A stretch of DNA of 64,000 nt. It comes from Lucinisca nassula (Eukaryota; Mollusca; Bivalvia; Lucinida; Lucinidae). The position numbers and the translations under genes were made by a program. Below, piece by piece: positions 43,109 through 54,729 of the stretch. Under the pieces are notes generated by a model, which was given only the letters and a program-made list of their open reading frames with translations, had not been told where the DNA came from and did not search any database. Numbering within the stretch: position 1 is the stretch's first letter; every line of letters starts with the position of its first letter. The stretch spans positions 153,315,900 to 153,379,899 of the forward strand of contig OY757013.1 in NCBI GenBank assembly GCA_963580285.1, in the 5' to 3' direction.

Positions 43109-44113
43109 AAAATAATGTGTCCCACAAACCGCCACGTCCAGTGTCAGCTAGTGCAGCCAAAACTACCACTATTCAGTTGGAGACAAAGAACAAACCACCT
43201 AGAGCACAGAGTGCTTCCACCATAAGAACTAGTTCCATTCCAAGAGCAAAGACACAAATAGTACGACCTCAGGCAGCAGCACATATCATTACACAAAATT
43301 CAAATAACCAGAATGGAAGTGTTGTGAATCCAGATAAGAAAGTGACAATTATTAATAACGATTTCATGGAAAAGATTCCAGCTATGGCCCGGGCACACAG
43401 TACACAGGTTGTTCATACAGTTACACCGACCTCAGTGTTTGCAGCAACATCAATAAGTTATAGTCGGCCTGTGGAACAGAAAGTTAATTATGCTGTGTCT
43501 AGTGTAGTAATGCCTAAGGCTGATAGTACGGCTGGGCAGGGTGCACCATTCATTTATCCGAATTATAATGCAAAACCTGCTCCGACGCCAACAAGTAGTT
43601 CTGCGAACCCACATCAGGTGGTAATGAATGGTGCAAATCATGATGGTGCTGTTTATGATGAAAACGGAATAAGAATAGACAGGACGCCTACTGACGATGA
43701 AATTAACTTTTTGTGGGATAAAGTGCGGACTTGTTTAAGCCGAACTCCTCAGGCGACATCTGATAAAGTGAGTACGCCGACATCTGTTGTTTCTGATCAG
43801 CAACAATCTTTATCACGACAAGCAGCTCCAATGCATCACAAATATATAGACGGTAACTCACTTGGCCAGTTTAACAGTTTAAGTAGAGTGGCATCTCAGC
43901 AGCCTGTTTATAATACAAATTTAAGACGCCATAACTCCATGGACAATGTAAATGGTTACACAAAACGTTTTGGATTGTTACAACAGAGAAAGCAGCAGCC
44001 GAATCCCAATAGTTTAAAGTCACGGCAACAACAAGCTTATACTGTTTATCAGGCTCCGGTTCCCAGTCAACAGGAGCCTCAGTCCAATGCAGCGATTCAG
44101 CCAGCACAAGAAG
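43109..44113 (+). CDS. CEP126: CEP126-like, exon h (proline/serine-rich, DEINFLWDKV motif)
   Basis: Acceptor TTCCACCTGCAG at 43097-43108, donor GTAAGT at 44114, phase 1 in, 1 out; 335 codons. It opens ENNVSHKPPRPVSASAAKTT and continues with basic S/P segments (KPPRAQSASTIRTSSIPRAK), comparable to the KPQRGRAKIIRKPGSAKV region of vertebrate CEP126. Towards the end RTPTDDEINFLWDKVRTCLS is a compact, likely structured motif in otherwise disordered sequence, in the place where vertebrate CEP126 has a tryptophan-containing LWKRGPNVLHQ stretch. Then LRRHNSMDN resembles a basophilic kinase site. The last part is Q-rich. The ATG at 43045 is intronic. Confidence 0.88.
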
Positions 44114-44525
44114 GTAAGTAATGTAAAAGGCTTAAAAATCTTTTACACACTGTTCATTACAACATGGTTTTGGATATATATCAGTTTAAAGATGGATCCC
44201 AAAAACATAAAGATCACACAGAAAAATGTCCATAAATGGTCATTTTCTATGTAATCCAAACTTTTTTTTATTTGACTATAACATTATTTAACTGAAATGG
44301 CTTCTGCTTTGGACCCCAACGATAATGTTATAAAGACATTGTGGTGAATAAGTTTCAATTACAGGTTTGGAGTGTATAACATTCGTTATCACCCGTGATC
44401 ATTGATAATTGCCTCCGCTTTGTTGATATTGACAGAAGGCAACAACAAACTTTTTAATGCTAAAAACCAACAATCGAGTGCTTTTATACCTCTGCATACA
44501 AAGTATAGGGTTGAATGTAACTTGT
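44114..44525. other. Intron segment, nothing recognised
   Basis: AT-rich; overlapping open frames around 44390-44630 derive from the adjacent SINE-C and have no independent support. Confidence 0.4.
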
Positions 44526-44695
44526 TCTCACCGCCGTGGGTTAGGTCACGTGTGAGACGCCAAGTTCTGCAACAGAAGGTCAGGTGGTTTTTCTCCGGGT
44601 AGTCCGGTTTTCGCCCACCTATGATTAACAATCGGCTCGATATGAGTGAAATAATCTTGAAAGGGCCGTAAAATCCAAACCAAAAAAAAGAAAAA
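44526..44695 (+). mobile_element. SINE-C, 5'-truncated
   Basis: Begins inside the B-box region (ACCGCCGTGGGTTAGGTCAC) and keeps the body GACGCCAAGTTCTGCAACAG and the A-rich tail. No clear target duplication was found. Confidence 0.75.
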
Positions 44696-45149
44696 AAAAA
44701 AAAAGAATGTAACTTGTAGTTGTCCAGCTGTATGAATTAACAGTTACACTTTGATAGAAAACATAGGAATGATGGATTTCAAACAAATTTCACATATATA
44801 ATATATTGAATGATTTTGACAATGACTCACTTTGGATTGCATTTTTGTCAGGTTATACAAGAATTCCTGCCTTTGATTACCATCAGAAAATGGTTTCCAC
44901 TCAGAATTGTGGAAAATAATTTACCGATTTCAAATAAATTTTACATGTAGAAAGATATTTATGATTTTTACTATCTCGCTTGGGATTGTTACTTTGCATT
45001 TTTCATCAATTTATACCAGAGTTACTGGTCTTGATTGCCATCAGAAAATGGTTTTTGTTCAATATCTTGTGAAAGAATTTATTACAGGGCTAGAAATCTC
45101 CACTTGTCAGTTTGCCATGATGAGTGAAAGTTTTGTTTAGTCCCTGTGC
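44696..45149. other. Intron segment with a weak internal duplication
   Basis: ACCATCAGAAAATGGTTTCC and GCCATCAGAAAATGGTTTTT with similar flanks occur about 165 bases apart (44880, 45042), resembling units of an eroded HTA-type array. Confidence 0.4.
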
Positions 45150-45660
45150 AATTTATTCTTACATGAGTGGTCATGTATTATTGAATTTATTAAACAAGTT
45201 GAGGAAAAGGGATAAAATGCTCGGCAAAGCCTCTCATTTTATCCCTTTTCCTCAAGGAGTTTAATAAATTCAATAATACATGAGCACTAATGCAAGATTC
45301 TATTTATCATATGACATTTAAAATGCATTTTATTCACGATTGTTTACAAAAATGTCAGTATTTCGCCATTGGTAAACGCGACGTCGTCAAGGACATTGTA
45401 CATGTAATGTTATGGGGCATATCTATCTAATTTGCATATTTAATCCACTAGTGAATTACGGAATTTAGTACATGGCATTATTACATCCTCAGACACGACG
45501 CCATGTCATAAACTGAAATCTGCATGCCCTTGGTCCTGCGGAACAAGTGAAACTTTGGAGAGTTTTCAAGCACTGAATTATTTTATGCACTTTTATCAAA
45601 TTTTACATACAAAATGGTATTGAGAATACTTTGTGAAATAAACAGGTAGAATAGAATGTC
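45150..45660. repeat. H-loop element (long hairpin)
   Basis: Arms of about 60 bases: ATTGAATTTATTAAACAAGT ... AGTTTAATAAATTCAATAAT, with inner GGAAAAGGGATAAAATG / CATTTTATCCCTTTTCC and loop CTCGGCAAAGCCTC. The right part holds GGTAAACGCGACGTCGTC, a CG-rich patch also typical of this group. Confidence 0.65.
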
Positions 45661-45869
45661 TCTTTTTAAGTTTTACTCATATGACCATAGAGTGTTATTA
45701 TCTGACCAGAGAGGGTTTGGGGCCAGTTGTTCAAAGCACTGGTAGGTCAAGATGTCAAAAATGTCACATAGCTCCAGAGGAGGGAGTTACACAGATTTTA
45801 ATGGATAACTTACTATTTATCCATAAAACCATACATATATGCACTGGCATGTTATGCATGTGTATAATG

Positions 45870-47050
45870 GAAAATACATTCTTCCCCTTAAGAGTAACCT
45901 TTATAGAACAGGAGCAAATCATTTCCTTTAAGAGAAGCACCTTACAGAACAGGAGCAATTTCTTCCCTTTAAGAGAAGCCCCTTATAGAACAGGAGCAAA
46001 TTCTTCCCTTTAAGAGAAGCCCCTTCTAGAACAGGAGCAAATTCTTTACTTTAATGGAAGCCTCTTATAGAACAGGAGCAAATTCATTCCCTTAAGATGG
46101 GCCCCTTATAGAACAGGAGCATATTCTTCCCCTTGAGAGAAGCCCCTTATAGAACAAGAGCAAACCCTTCCCTTTAAGAGCAGCCTCTTAAGTTCTTCCC
46201 TTTAAGAGCAGCCCCTTAATGAATGAATTCTTACCTTTAAGAGCAGCCCCTTATAGAACAGGAGCAAATTCTTCACTTTAAGAGCAGCCCCTTATAGAAC
46301 AGGAGTAAATTCTTTCCTTAAAGAGAAGCCCCTTCTAGAACAGAAGCAAATTCTTCCCTTTAAGAGAAGTCCCTTATAGAACAGGAGCAAATTCTTCCCC
46401 TTAAGAAAACCCTTATAGAACAGGAGCCAATTATTTTCTTCAGGAGAAGTCTGTTATAGAACAGCAGCAAATTCTTCCCTTTAAGAGAAGCTCCTTATAG
46501 AATAGGAGCAAATTCTTTCCTTTAAGACATGCCTCTTATAGAAGAGGAGCAAATTCTTCCCTTTAAGAGAAACCCCTTATAGAACAAGAGCAAATTCTTT
46601 CCTTTAAGAGAAACCCTTATACAGCAGGAACAAATTCTTTCCCTTAAAAGAATCCCTTATAGAACAGGAGAAAATTCTTCCCTTCAAGAGCATTTCCTTA
46701 AAGAACAGGAGCAAATTCTTCCTTTTAAGAGCAGCCCCTTAGAGAACAGGAACAAATTCTTTCCTCTAAAAGAAGCCCCTTATAGAACAGGAGCAAATTC
46801 TTCCCTTTAAGAGAAACCCGTATAGAACAGGAGCAAATTCTTTCCTTTAAGAGAAGCCCCTTACAGAGCAAGAGCGAAATATTTCCTTTAAGAGAAATCC
46901 TTATTGAAAAGCTTTTAGAGAATCCCCTTATAGAACCGGAGCAAATTCTTTCCTTTAAAAGAAGCCCCTTATAGAACAGGAGCAAATTCTTCCCTTTAAG
47001 AGAAGCGCCTTATAGAATAGGAGCAAATTCTTTCCCAATAAGAGAAACAC
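45870..47050. repeat. 42-bp minisatellite (about 27 units)
   Basis: Units of CCCTTTAAGAGAAGCCCC + TTATAGAACAGGAGCAAATTC, about 42 bases, diverged by substitutions and small deletions. Immediately before it, at 45719, lies a fragment of the GGGGCCAGTTGTTCAAA MITE. Confidence 0.9.
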
Positions 47051-47264
47051 TTATAGAGAAAAACAGATATACAGTATATTCTAGATTATGCTTCTTGTGT
47101 GTAACAATGACTTCTGGCGATGCCACTGGTGAGTGTGCATGTTTGCATGCATGTTTATTTGAATTTCTAACATTTTTCTTCACACTGTGCTTGTAGCAAG
47201 TAAAAATCTGCAAATATTTCCTCTCCTTAATTTACACTAACCTATACAAGTATTCTGATTGCAG

Positions 47265-47399
47265 TAAGTGAAAGTATGGCTGGATTCCTCGCTGCTGAGC
47301 AGTTGGTAGAGCAGTCTATGTCAGACAGCTGTATACAGCAAGCTATCGACGAGGCTCAGAACAGACAACAGGCTTTTCATGCAGTCAGGCAAACAAAGG
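47265..47399 (+). CDS. CEP126: CEP126-like, exon i (AEQLVEQS segment)
   Basis: Acceptor GATTGCAG at 47257-47264, donor GTAGGC at 47400, phase 1 in, 1 out. It encodes SESMAGFLAAEQLVEQSMSD then SCIQQAIDEAQNRQQAFHAV. This agrees in position and pattern with STSEFLMAENLVKASVPED in vertebrate CEP126 (from memory). Predicted helical. Too short to appear as a long ORF, it is identified by splice sites and phase. Confidence 0.85.
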
Positions 47400-47552
47400 G
47401 TAGGCTTAGCAAGTCCATATGTTGGATACTGTTGTAAACATGTTTTCATAAATATAAAGGGGAAAACTGGGGTTTACATTATTTGTCATTTTTCTGTCCC
47501 TAGACCGATTATAGTTACCTGTTGGAGATGTCTCACTAAGCACCCAAAATCT

Positions 47553-50500
47553 ATTTTTAGCTCACCTGTCACGTAGTGACAAGGTGAGCTTTTGTGATCA
47601 CATTTTGTCCGTCGTCCGTCGTGCGTGCGTCCGTGCGTGCGTGCGTCCGTGCGTAAACAATTTCTTGTCCGCACGATAGCATCTTCATTTATGATTTGAT
47701 TTTAACCAGACTTGCACACAACTTGTACCACCATGAGATCTGGGTTCCTTTCATGAACCAGCCATATCCCATCATGTATTACAGAGTTACGGCCCCTGAA
47801 AGGGCAAAAATTGCCTATTTTGGTCTTGTCTGCACGATAGCATCTTCATTTATGATTTGATTTTAACCAGACTTGCACACAACTTGTACCACCATGAGAT
47901 CTTGCTTCCTTTCTTGAACCAGCCATATCCCATCATGTGTTACAGAGTTACGGCCCCTGAAAGGGCAAAAATTGCCTATTTTGGTCTTGTCCGCACGATA
48001 GCATCTTCATTTATGATTTGATTTTAACCAGACTTGCACACAACTTGTACCACTATGAGATCTGGGTTCCTTTCTTGAACCAGCCATATCCCATCATGTG
48101 TTACGGAGTTACGGCCCCTGAAATGGCAAAAATTGCCTATTTTGGTCTTGTCTGCATGATAGCATCTTCATTTATGATTTGATTTTAACCAGACTTACAC
48201 ACAACTTGTACCACCATGAGATCTGGGTTCCTTTCTTGAACCAGCCATATCCCATCATGTGTTACGGAGTTACGGCCCCTGAAAGGGCAAAAATGGCCTA
48301 TTTTGATCTTGTCTGCATGATAGCCGTTTCATTTATGATTTGATTTTAACTAAACTTGCACACATTTTGTACCACCACAAAATATCTCAGTCAAGTTCGA
48401 ATTTGGGTCATGTTGGGTCAAAAAGTAGGTCAGTAGGTCAAATCAGAAAAAAGACCTTGTGAAGACACTAGAGGCCACAGTTTTGGTCTGATCATCATCA
48501 AACTAGCCCAGAATGATCATCTTGACAATATCTCAGTCAAGTTCGAATATTGGTGTTGTCGGGTCAAAAAGTAGGTCAGTAGGTCAAATCATAGAAAAAC
48601 CTTGTGAACACACTAGAGCCACAATTTATGTCCAATCATCATCAGACTTGCTCAGAATGACCATCTTGATAATATCTTGGTCACGTTTGAATATGGGTCA
48701 TGTCGGTTTAAAAAGTAGGCCAGTAGGTCAAATGATAGAAAAACCTTGTGAACACACTAGAGGCCACAGTTTTGGTCCAATCATCATCACACTTGCCCAG
48801 AATGATCATCTTGACAATATCTGAGTCAAGTTCGAATATGGGTCATGTTGGTTTAAAAAGTAGGTCAGTAGTTCAAATCAGTGAAAAACCTTGTGAACAC
48901 ACTAGAGGCCACAGTTCTGGTTTAATCATCATCAAACTTGCTCAGAATGATCATCTTGATAATATCTTGGTCAGGTTCGAATATGGGTCATGGCAGGTCA
49001 AAAAGTAGGTCAGTAGGTCAAATCAGACAAAAACCTTGTGAACACACTAGAGGCCCCATTTTTGGTCCAATCATCATCAAACTTGCTCGGAATGATAGTC
49101 TTGACAATCTCTCATTCAAGTTCGAATATGGGTCATTTCAGGTCAAAAAGTAGGTAAGTACGTCAAATCATAGATAAACCTTGTGAACACACTAGAGGCC
49201 ACAGATTAGGTCTGATCATCATCACACATGCCCAGAATGATCATCTTGACAATATCTGAGTCAAGTTCCAATATGGGTCATGTCGGTCCAAAAAGTAGGT
49301 CAGTAGATAAAATCATAGAAAAAACCCTCTGAACACACTAGAGGCCACAGTTTTGGTCTGATCATCATCAAACTTGCTAAAAATGATCATTTGACAATAT
49401 CTCAGTTAATTTCGAATATGGTTCATATCTGGCCAGTAAGTAGGTCAGTAGGTCAGATTGTTGAAAAACCTTGTGGACAAACTAGAGACCCCAGTTTTGG
49501 TCTGATCATCATCAAACTTGCTCAGAATGATCATCTTGACAATATCTGGGTCAAGTTTGAATATGGGTCATGTCGGGTCAAAAAGTAGGTCAGCAGGTCA
49601 AATCATAGAAAAACGTTTTGAACACTCTAAGAGCCCAAAGTTTTAGTCAAATCATCATAAAACTTGCTCAGAATGATCATCTGGACAATATCTCAGTTAA
49701 GTTCGAATATGGGTCATGTCAAATCAAAAAGTAGATCAGTAGGTCATTTTGTCATAACTTTTGAACTGTTTGAGATAGAGCCTTCATATTTGGCATGTAG
49801 GTCCCTTGTGACGAGGGCTTCCCACTCATATAAAGATTTGACCTGTTACGTTGACCTGTGACCTACTTTATCATAACTTTTGAACCATATGAGATAGAGC
49901 CTTCATATTAGGCATGTATGTTCCTTGTGACAAAGTTTTGCCAGCCATTCAAAACTTTTGAGCCATGACGTTGACCCTTGACTTACTTTGTCATAACTTT
50001 TGGAGCATTTAAGATACAGCCTTCATATTTGGCATATAGGTTCCTACATAGGAGTGAGTGTTTGAATTGAAGTCTCACCAACAGCTAAGGTCATTCAGTG
50101 ATGAGACCTCTGTTTAAAGACCAATCTGAAAGTCTGGCGAAGCCTGGGATCGATCCTGCTACCCCTGGTTTACAAGGCATATAGCATGACCACTTCACCA
50201 TGAAGGCTTCTAAACTTCATTGGAATGTTGTGTAGATGACCCCCTAGGAAAATAGCATAACGATTAACAAATGGTCACAAGAGCTAAAAATAGAAAAACA
50301 TTGTAAATTTGCTTCAAATGCGAATGCCTTCTAAACCTTTGGCCAATTGGATTTAAAACTTCACAGGAATGTTGCCTAGGTGACCCCCTACCAAAATAGT
50401 TAAAACTCATTCCACTCCAATGAACAAGATGGCTGCCAGAGCTAAAACTAAAAAAAAAATCGTCAAACGACAATTCCTTCTGTACTCTTGGGCCAATTTC

Positions 50501-50816
50501 ATGCAAACTTCGAAGTAATGTTGCTAAGATGACCCTCTACCAAAAAGGCTAAAACAATCCCGCTCTGATGAAAAAAATGGCCACCTGAGCTAAAAATAGA
50601 AAAATATTGTAAATCTGATTCAAACGTGAACCCCTCCTAAACCCTAAGGCCAATTTGATTCAAACTTCACTGGAATGTTGCCTAGGTTACTCCCTACCAA
50701 ATAAACTAAAATCACTCTGCTGATGAACAAGATGGCCACCATAGCTAAAAATAGAATGTACTCAAGGCAGTGACACACAGGTGAGCGAACCAGGGCCCTG
50801 TGGGCCCTCTTGGTTA
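47553..50816. repeat. HTA-G element, copy c, with three different internal arrays
   Basis: Hairpin AGCTCACCTGTCACGTAGTG / CACGTAGTGACAAGGTGAGCT, then GTCCGTCGTGCGTGCGTCCG. First array about 47668-48340, four units of about 157 bases (AGCATCTTCATTTATGATTT). Second about 48380-49740, ten units of about 134 bases (GATCATCTTGACAATATCTC). Third 50216-50750, units like those of copy a (AACAAGATGGCCACC). End ACAGGTGAGCGAACCAGGGC then CCCTCTTGGTT. A SINE-D lies between the second and third arrays. Confidence 0.8.
50052..50213 (-). mobile_element. SINE-D, reverse orientation
   Basis: Minus strand reads GCCTTCATGGTGAAGTGGTC (head), GGATCGATCCCAGGCTTC, and the tail TGACCTTAGCTGTTGGTGAG. It is inserted between arrays of HTA-G copy c. 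Confidence 0.75.
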
Positions 50817-50849
50817 ACAAAAATAGGAAGATATCAATTTTTCCATCAC

Positions 50850-51060
50850 GAAAATGCGCCTGTATAATTTGACCCCCTTGAACCCCACTTTTATATAGTA
50901 AAACTGGGGTTCACAGGGGTAAACCTCATTTTCTTATTTCTGTTCTAAAATATAGATTGTATGTACTCGTTCGAACCACCTCGATGAGGTGGTTCTAACC
51001 AGTACCCACAGCCTATATTTTGAGCAGAAATAAAGAATTATCACAATTTTTCATCTTTAA
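50850..51060. repeat. HR2 palindromic element
   Basis: Inner hairpin CGAACCACCTCGATGAGGTGG within ATAGATTGTATGTACTCG / CAGTACCCACAGCCTATATT. TTGACCCCCTTGAACCCC pairs with GGGGTTCACAGGGG on the left. Confidence 0.65.
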
Positions 51061-51267
51061 TTTTCGGCGGTTAAGTTTACAATTATTTGTATTTGTATAG
51101 GTATGTTTTTTTCGTAATGACAAGCAGTTTTTGGCAGCATTAGAGATGACCACATGTAATAATGTACTGTTACTGGCACCTAAGGCCATGACACGAGCCC
51201 TTACAACCCTGTGCTCTATTGAAATTCTTTTGAACTTCTTAGCCAATAAAATCAGATATATTGTTAC

Positions 51268-51466
51268 TGTAAGAATCTTAAAAATTTGGACACCTTGAGG
51301 ACTTGCTGTAATTCTCCTAAAATTTTAACAAATTTGTTTCACAACCCAGCATGGAGTCCAAAAAGTGCAGATGGAATGGCAAACATTGTAGACCCTGATC
51401 AGCCTGCTCCAAACAAGCAGTTTGATCTGGGGCTGCACTCTTTGCTTAGGCCTACTTGTCCCAATA
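51268..51466. repeat. P5 palindromic element
   Basis: ACACCTTGAGGACTTGCTGT, GGCAAACATTGTAGACCCTG / TCTGGGGCTGCACTCTTTGC, then CTTGTCCCAATACCTA. Confidence 0.7.
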
Positions 51467-51467
51467 C

Positions 51468-51690
51468 CTAGCCCTTATCTTGCTGTTCGCGACAACCCCT
51501 ATCTTTGCAAACAGTGTAGATCCAGATCAGATGGCTTCTGAAGAAGCCATCTGATCAGGATCTACACTGTTTGGCATTCAGTTTATGAATTTGTAGCAAT
51601 AAATTACATCAAGTAATTTGATTGGTTGATAGACAGAAATGGGTGTAGCTTAAATGAATATTCAGCAAGATAAGAAGATAAGGGTTAGGA
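51468..51690. repeat. P2 palindromic element, reverse orientation
   Basis: CCCTTATCTTGCTGTTCG ... CAGCAAGATAAGAAGATAAG; complete hairpin GATGGCTTCTGAAGAAGCCATC. Confidence 0.75.
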
Positions 51691-51693
51691 TTA

Positions 51694-52642
51694 CAGTCAA
51701 ACCTGCGGGAGCGACCACCTGTCTTAAGCGATTTCCTGTCTTGAACGACCGTCATGCAATCCTCCCGAGCAATTTTCAATGTTAAATTACCTGTCCTGAG
51801 CGCCCAACTGTCCAACGCGACCAGCGACCGCTGAAAACGTGTCCAAATTGTAAAATTTCCCTGCCTTGTGCGACCAACTAAGTTTACCGTGACACCGGAA
51901 ACACGACCTGTGTTTTGTTCCAGTGCGCAAGTACCAATACTTACCTCCCTTCATATTGTCATTGGAAACGGAAATTCCCGATTCTAAAAATAGACTGTTA
52001 TAAATTTTTGCGACTGGTATACGTATCGGATAATGTGATATCGTAAATTCTCATTACTTTCGGTAAAAATATCGTGAACCCGTCTGAAATCGTTCTACCG
52101 CGAAGCAAAATTATACACAAAGGAATAATATGTTTTTAAAATGGCTGGGACACTGAAATGGAAAATTTTAACTTTGGAAGAGAGAATTAATGTTTTAAAA
52201 GAGATCGAAAAAGGCAAATCGTGCAGACAGGTGGCTGATGAATTAGGCGTTGGAAAGACACAAATTCAGTCAATTTAAAAGCGAAAACGTGAGCTGATCG
52301 ACGACTTTGAGAACAATGCCCCCTCTGATAGAAAGAGAAGACACATTTCGTCAACATACGAGGACATTAACGAATTGACATTAAAATGGTTCCAGAACAT
52401 GGTCGCCAAAAATGCAACCATTAGCGGTCCTGCGATCAAGGAACAAGCAAGTTTTATAACATTTTAGAAGCAACTCTTTTTCTGTAGATACATGTGTATA
52501 TTTTATTAATGATCTCATAAATTGCTCAATATGAATTTCAAAAAAAAGTCTTGGTTTATCCTCCCTGCCCTAAGAGACCACCTGTCTTGAGAGACCACTT
52601 TTGGTTCTTCCCAAAGGTGGTCTCTCAAGACAGGTTCGACTG
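51694..52642 (+). mobile_element. Tigger-like (pogo) DNA transposon, internally deleted, TA duplication
   Basis: Ends CAGTCAAACCTGCGGGAGCG and (reverse) CAGTCGAACCTGTCTTGAGA. TA at 51692-51693 and 52643-52644. 949 bases, with only the N-terminal part of a transposase frame inside. Motifs GACCACCTGTCTT recur near both ends. Confidence 0.88.
52141..52470 (+). pseudogene. Tigger/CENP-B-type transposase remnant
   Basis: Starts at ATG 52141: MAGTLKWKILTLEERINVLK, then EIEKGKSCRQVADELGVGKT, the Psq/CENP-B-N type helix-turn-helix used to bind the element's ends. A TAA at 52276-52278 interrupts it. The frame continues as KRKRELIDDFENN and ELTLKWFQNMVAKNATISGP, the second (Tc5/CENP-B) DNA-binding domain, then stops at 52465-52467 (TTTTAG). 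The whole DDE catalytic domain is missing, so no transposase activity is possible. Confidence 0.85.
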
Positions 52643-52654
52643 TATTACTCATGG

Positions 52655-52735
52655 TCTTTTCATATGAAATTTATGAAACAAGCCGGTAGGTTTCATAAAT
52701 TTCATCTGAAGTGACCAGTTGTGGCAGATCCTAAT
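52655..52735. repeat. Short palindrome
   Basis: TTCATATGAAATTTATGAAA pairs with TTTCATAAATTTCATCTGAA around CAAGCCGGTAGG. Possibly a minimal H-loop member. Confidence 0.5.
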
Positions 52736-52765
52736 TAACCTCTTTATAATGCTGTTGATTATAAA

Positions 52766-53912
52766 TTTAGTTATACCCCCGGCATATGAAGTATGATATG
52801 GGGTATATAGTTTTCGTCCTGCCGTTCATCCGTCCGTGTTTCCGTCCTTCTGTCTGTCCAACTGCACCAACGAAACAACATTTAGGGGGCAAAAAATTTG
52901 GACAGTTTGACACTTAGGTATATATTTGTGAGTCCAAATGGACTTTATTCCGTAATTTTGGTACTTAAGTGGCAAAAATTTGCTCTTAGGTGGCTTGCCG
53001 CTTAAGAGAATTTGCCGCTTAAGTAGTCAATATGCGAACGCCTAGCCACTTAAGTATCCATTCGTTGAGACGTCCGTCCTTCCGTTAACATTTTGGTTAA
53101 AGTTTTGCGTTAAAGTTTCTAAGAGATTGTATCTTCTGAATCCTTTGATAGATTTAGTTGATACTTACACTGAAGTTACATACTGGTCTAAAGATTTCAT
53201 TGATGCATGCCCCACCCCCCACAGTGACCTTGATTTCAAGGTCACAGACTTAGAAATTTTGCATTTTGGTTAAAGTTTTGCGTTAAAGTTTCTAAGAGGT
53301 TGTATCTTTTGAACTCTTTGATAGATTTATTTGATACTTACACTGAAGCTACATACTGGTCTAAAAATTTCATTGATGCATGTCCCACCCCCACAATGAC
53401 CTTGAGGTCAAGGTCACAGACTTAGAAATTTTACGTTTGGTTAAAGTTTTATAACAAAGTTTATAGAAGCCTGTATGTTCTAAACTCTAAGACAAATTCA
53501 GTTGATACTTGCATCAATGTTGCATACCAGTCCAAAGATTTCGAGATGCATGATTCTTCCCCACCCACAGTGACCTAGACCTCAAGGTCATGGACTTTGA
53601 CAAAGTTTATAGATGCCTGTTACATAATGTTCTAAACTCTAAGACAAATTCAATTGATACTTGCATCAATGTTGCATACCAGTTCAAAGATTTTATTGAT
53701 GCATACCCCACCCTGCTGCTTCAGTAACATTGATACTCTCACTCCCTTGGTCCATTTAGAAAGATTATGTTTGGTTTAGATTTTATAAGCACATTATAGA
53801 TTCTTATAGCTTCTTGACTTCTTCCTTCATATTACATACAAGCTCGAAAGATATATCAGAGGGTGGACCTGGCCAGGGGTATACGTGACCCACTGGTCGC
53901 TTTCTCTAGTTT
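52766..53912. repeat. HTA-T element
   Basis: Hairpin GTTATACCCCCGGCATATGA / ATATGGGGTATATAG, then CATCCGTCCGTGTTTCCGTC. After an insert-like stretch (about 52870-53070, full of CACTTAAGT motifs) come four units of about 180 bases (AGTTTCTAAGAGATTGTATC, GACCTTGATTTCAAGGTC). It ends with the arm AGGGGTATACGTGACCCACT and TTTCTCTAGTTTG. Confidence 0.75.
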
Positions 53913-54197
53913 GTTTGAGTTGAGGTTTTTTATCCCCATCAACACTATTTAGGTCATTTTGGAGATATTGCTTCCAATTTTGTGGGACTTTTACCTAATA
54001 TTGAGATGAAATGACATCTCAAGCCCTGCCGCCCAAAGAATCTGCTATGGTTTAAGGAGCTGTCTGACTCGCATCACTTTTCCTGGGCAGGCTTTGCCCT
54101 AAACGGTTTAGCAGTACTCAAGTGTGGTCGGTTTCAGCTCTGTGTGGAAGCACCATGCACCCCAATCTATTTCTCCAAGCCACGATGGGCGAGGGTG
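53913..54197 (-). mobile_element. SINE-A, reverse orientation, diverged
   Basis: Minus strand: head GCCCATCGTGGCTTGGAGAA, middle GGTGCTTCCACACAGAGCTG, tail AACCTCAACTCAAAC. It abuts HTA-T. Confidence 0.75.
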
Positions 54198-54357
54198 CTG
54201 ATGATTATAAATGGTCATTTTTCTGCATAATCTTGGCATTTTTTGTTCGGATATAACACAATTATTTAACAAACATGGCTTCTGCTTTGGTCAGATCTGA
54301 GCAGGAAAATTGTCTGATTTGTTTGTAGTTTAATAGTTATGAGTACTACAAATTCCA

Positions 54358-54670
54358 TGCTCAGTTGAGTTGAGCATGAAAAAGTTATATAACCTCAGGG
54401 CCAAGCGTTCTAAACAACTGTGGTGAACCTGGCCCCAGGGTTATAAAACTTTTCATGCTCAACTCAGTTGAGCATAAAATTCAAAATGCTCATAAAAACT
54501 AGAACACAAAGAAGTGAAGACATTTCCTCTTCAGTTCAGCAGAGAATGTCATTTGTCCTGCTCATAAATTTTAAAATGCCAACTATTGTTAGCATTTTAA
54601 AATTGATGAGCAGGACGAATTTCATGCTTAAGAGAGTTGAGCATGAAAAGAGTTTTATAACCCTGGGCCC
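54358..54670. mobile_element. MITE, GGGTTATAAAACTTTTCATGC ends
   Basis: Inverted ends GGCCCCAGGGTTATAAAACT and (reverse) GGGCCCAGGGTTATAAAACT at 54428-54670, with inner GCTCAACTCAGTTGAGC and GCTCATAAATTTTAAAATGC / GCATTTTAAAATTGATGAGC. A partial relative (54358-54405) precedes it. It ends 60 bases before the next exon. Confidence 0.75.
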
Positions 54671-54729
54671 AGCTTTCACCATTTCAAGCCTTCGAAGATT
54701 TACTGTAATAAACTTGATATATATTTCAG

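Noticed and set aside
45870..47050. Regular repeats as a CRISPR array
   Set aside because: Units are contiguous without unique spacers and the genome is eukaryotic; the same applies to the 25-bp array at 17130.
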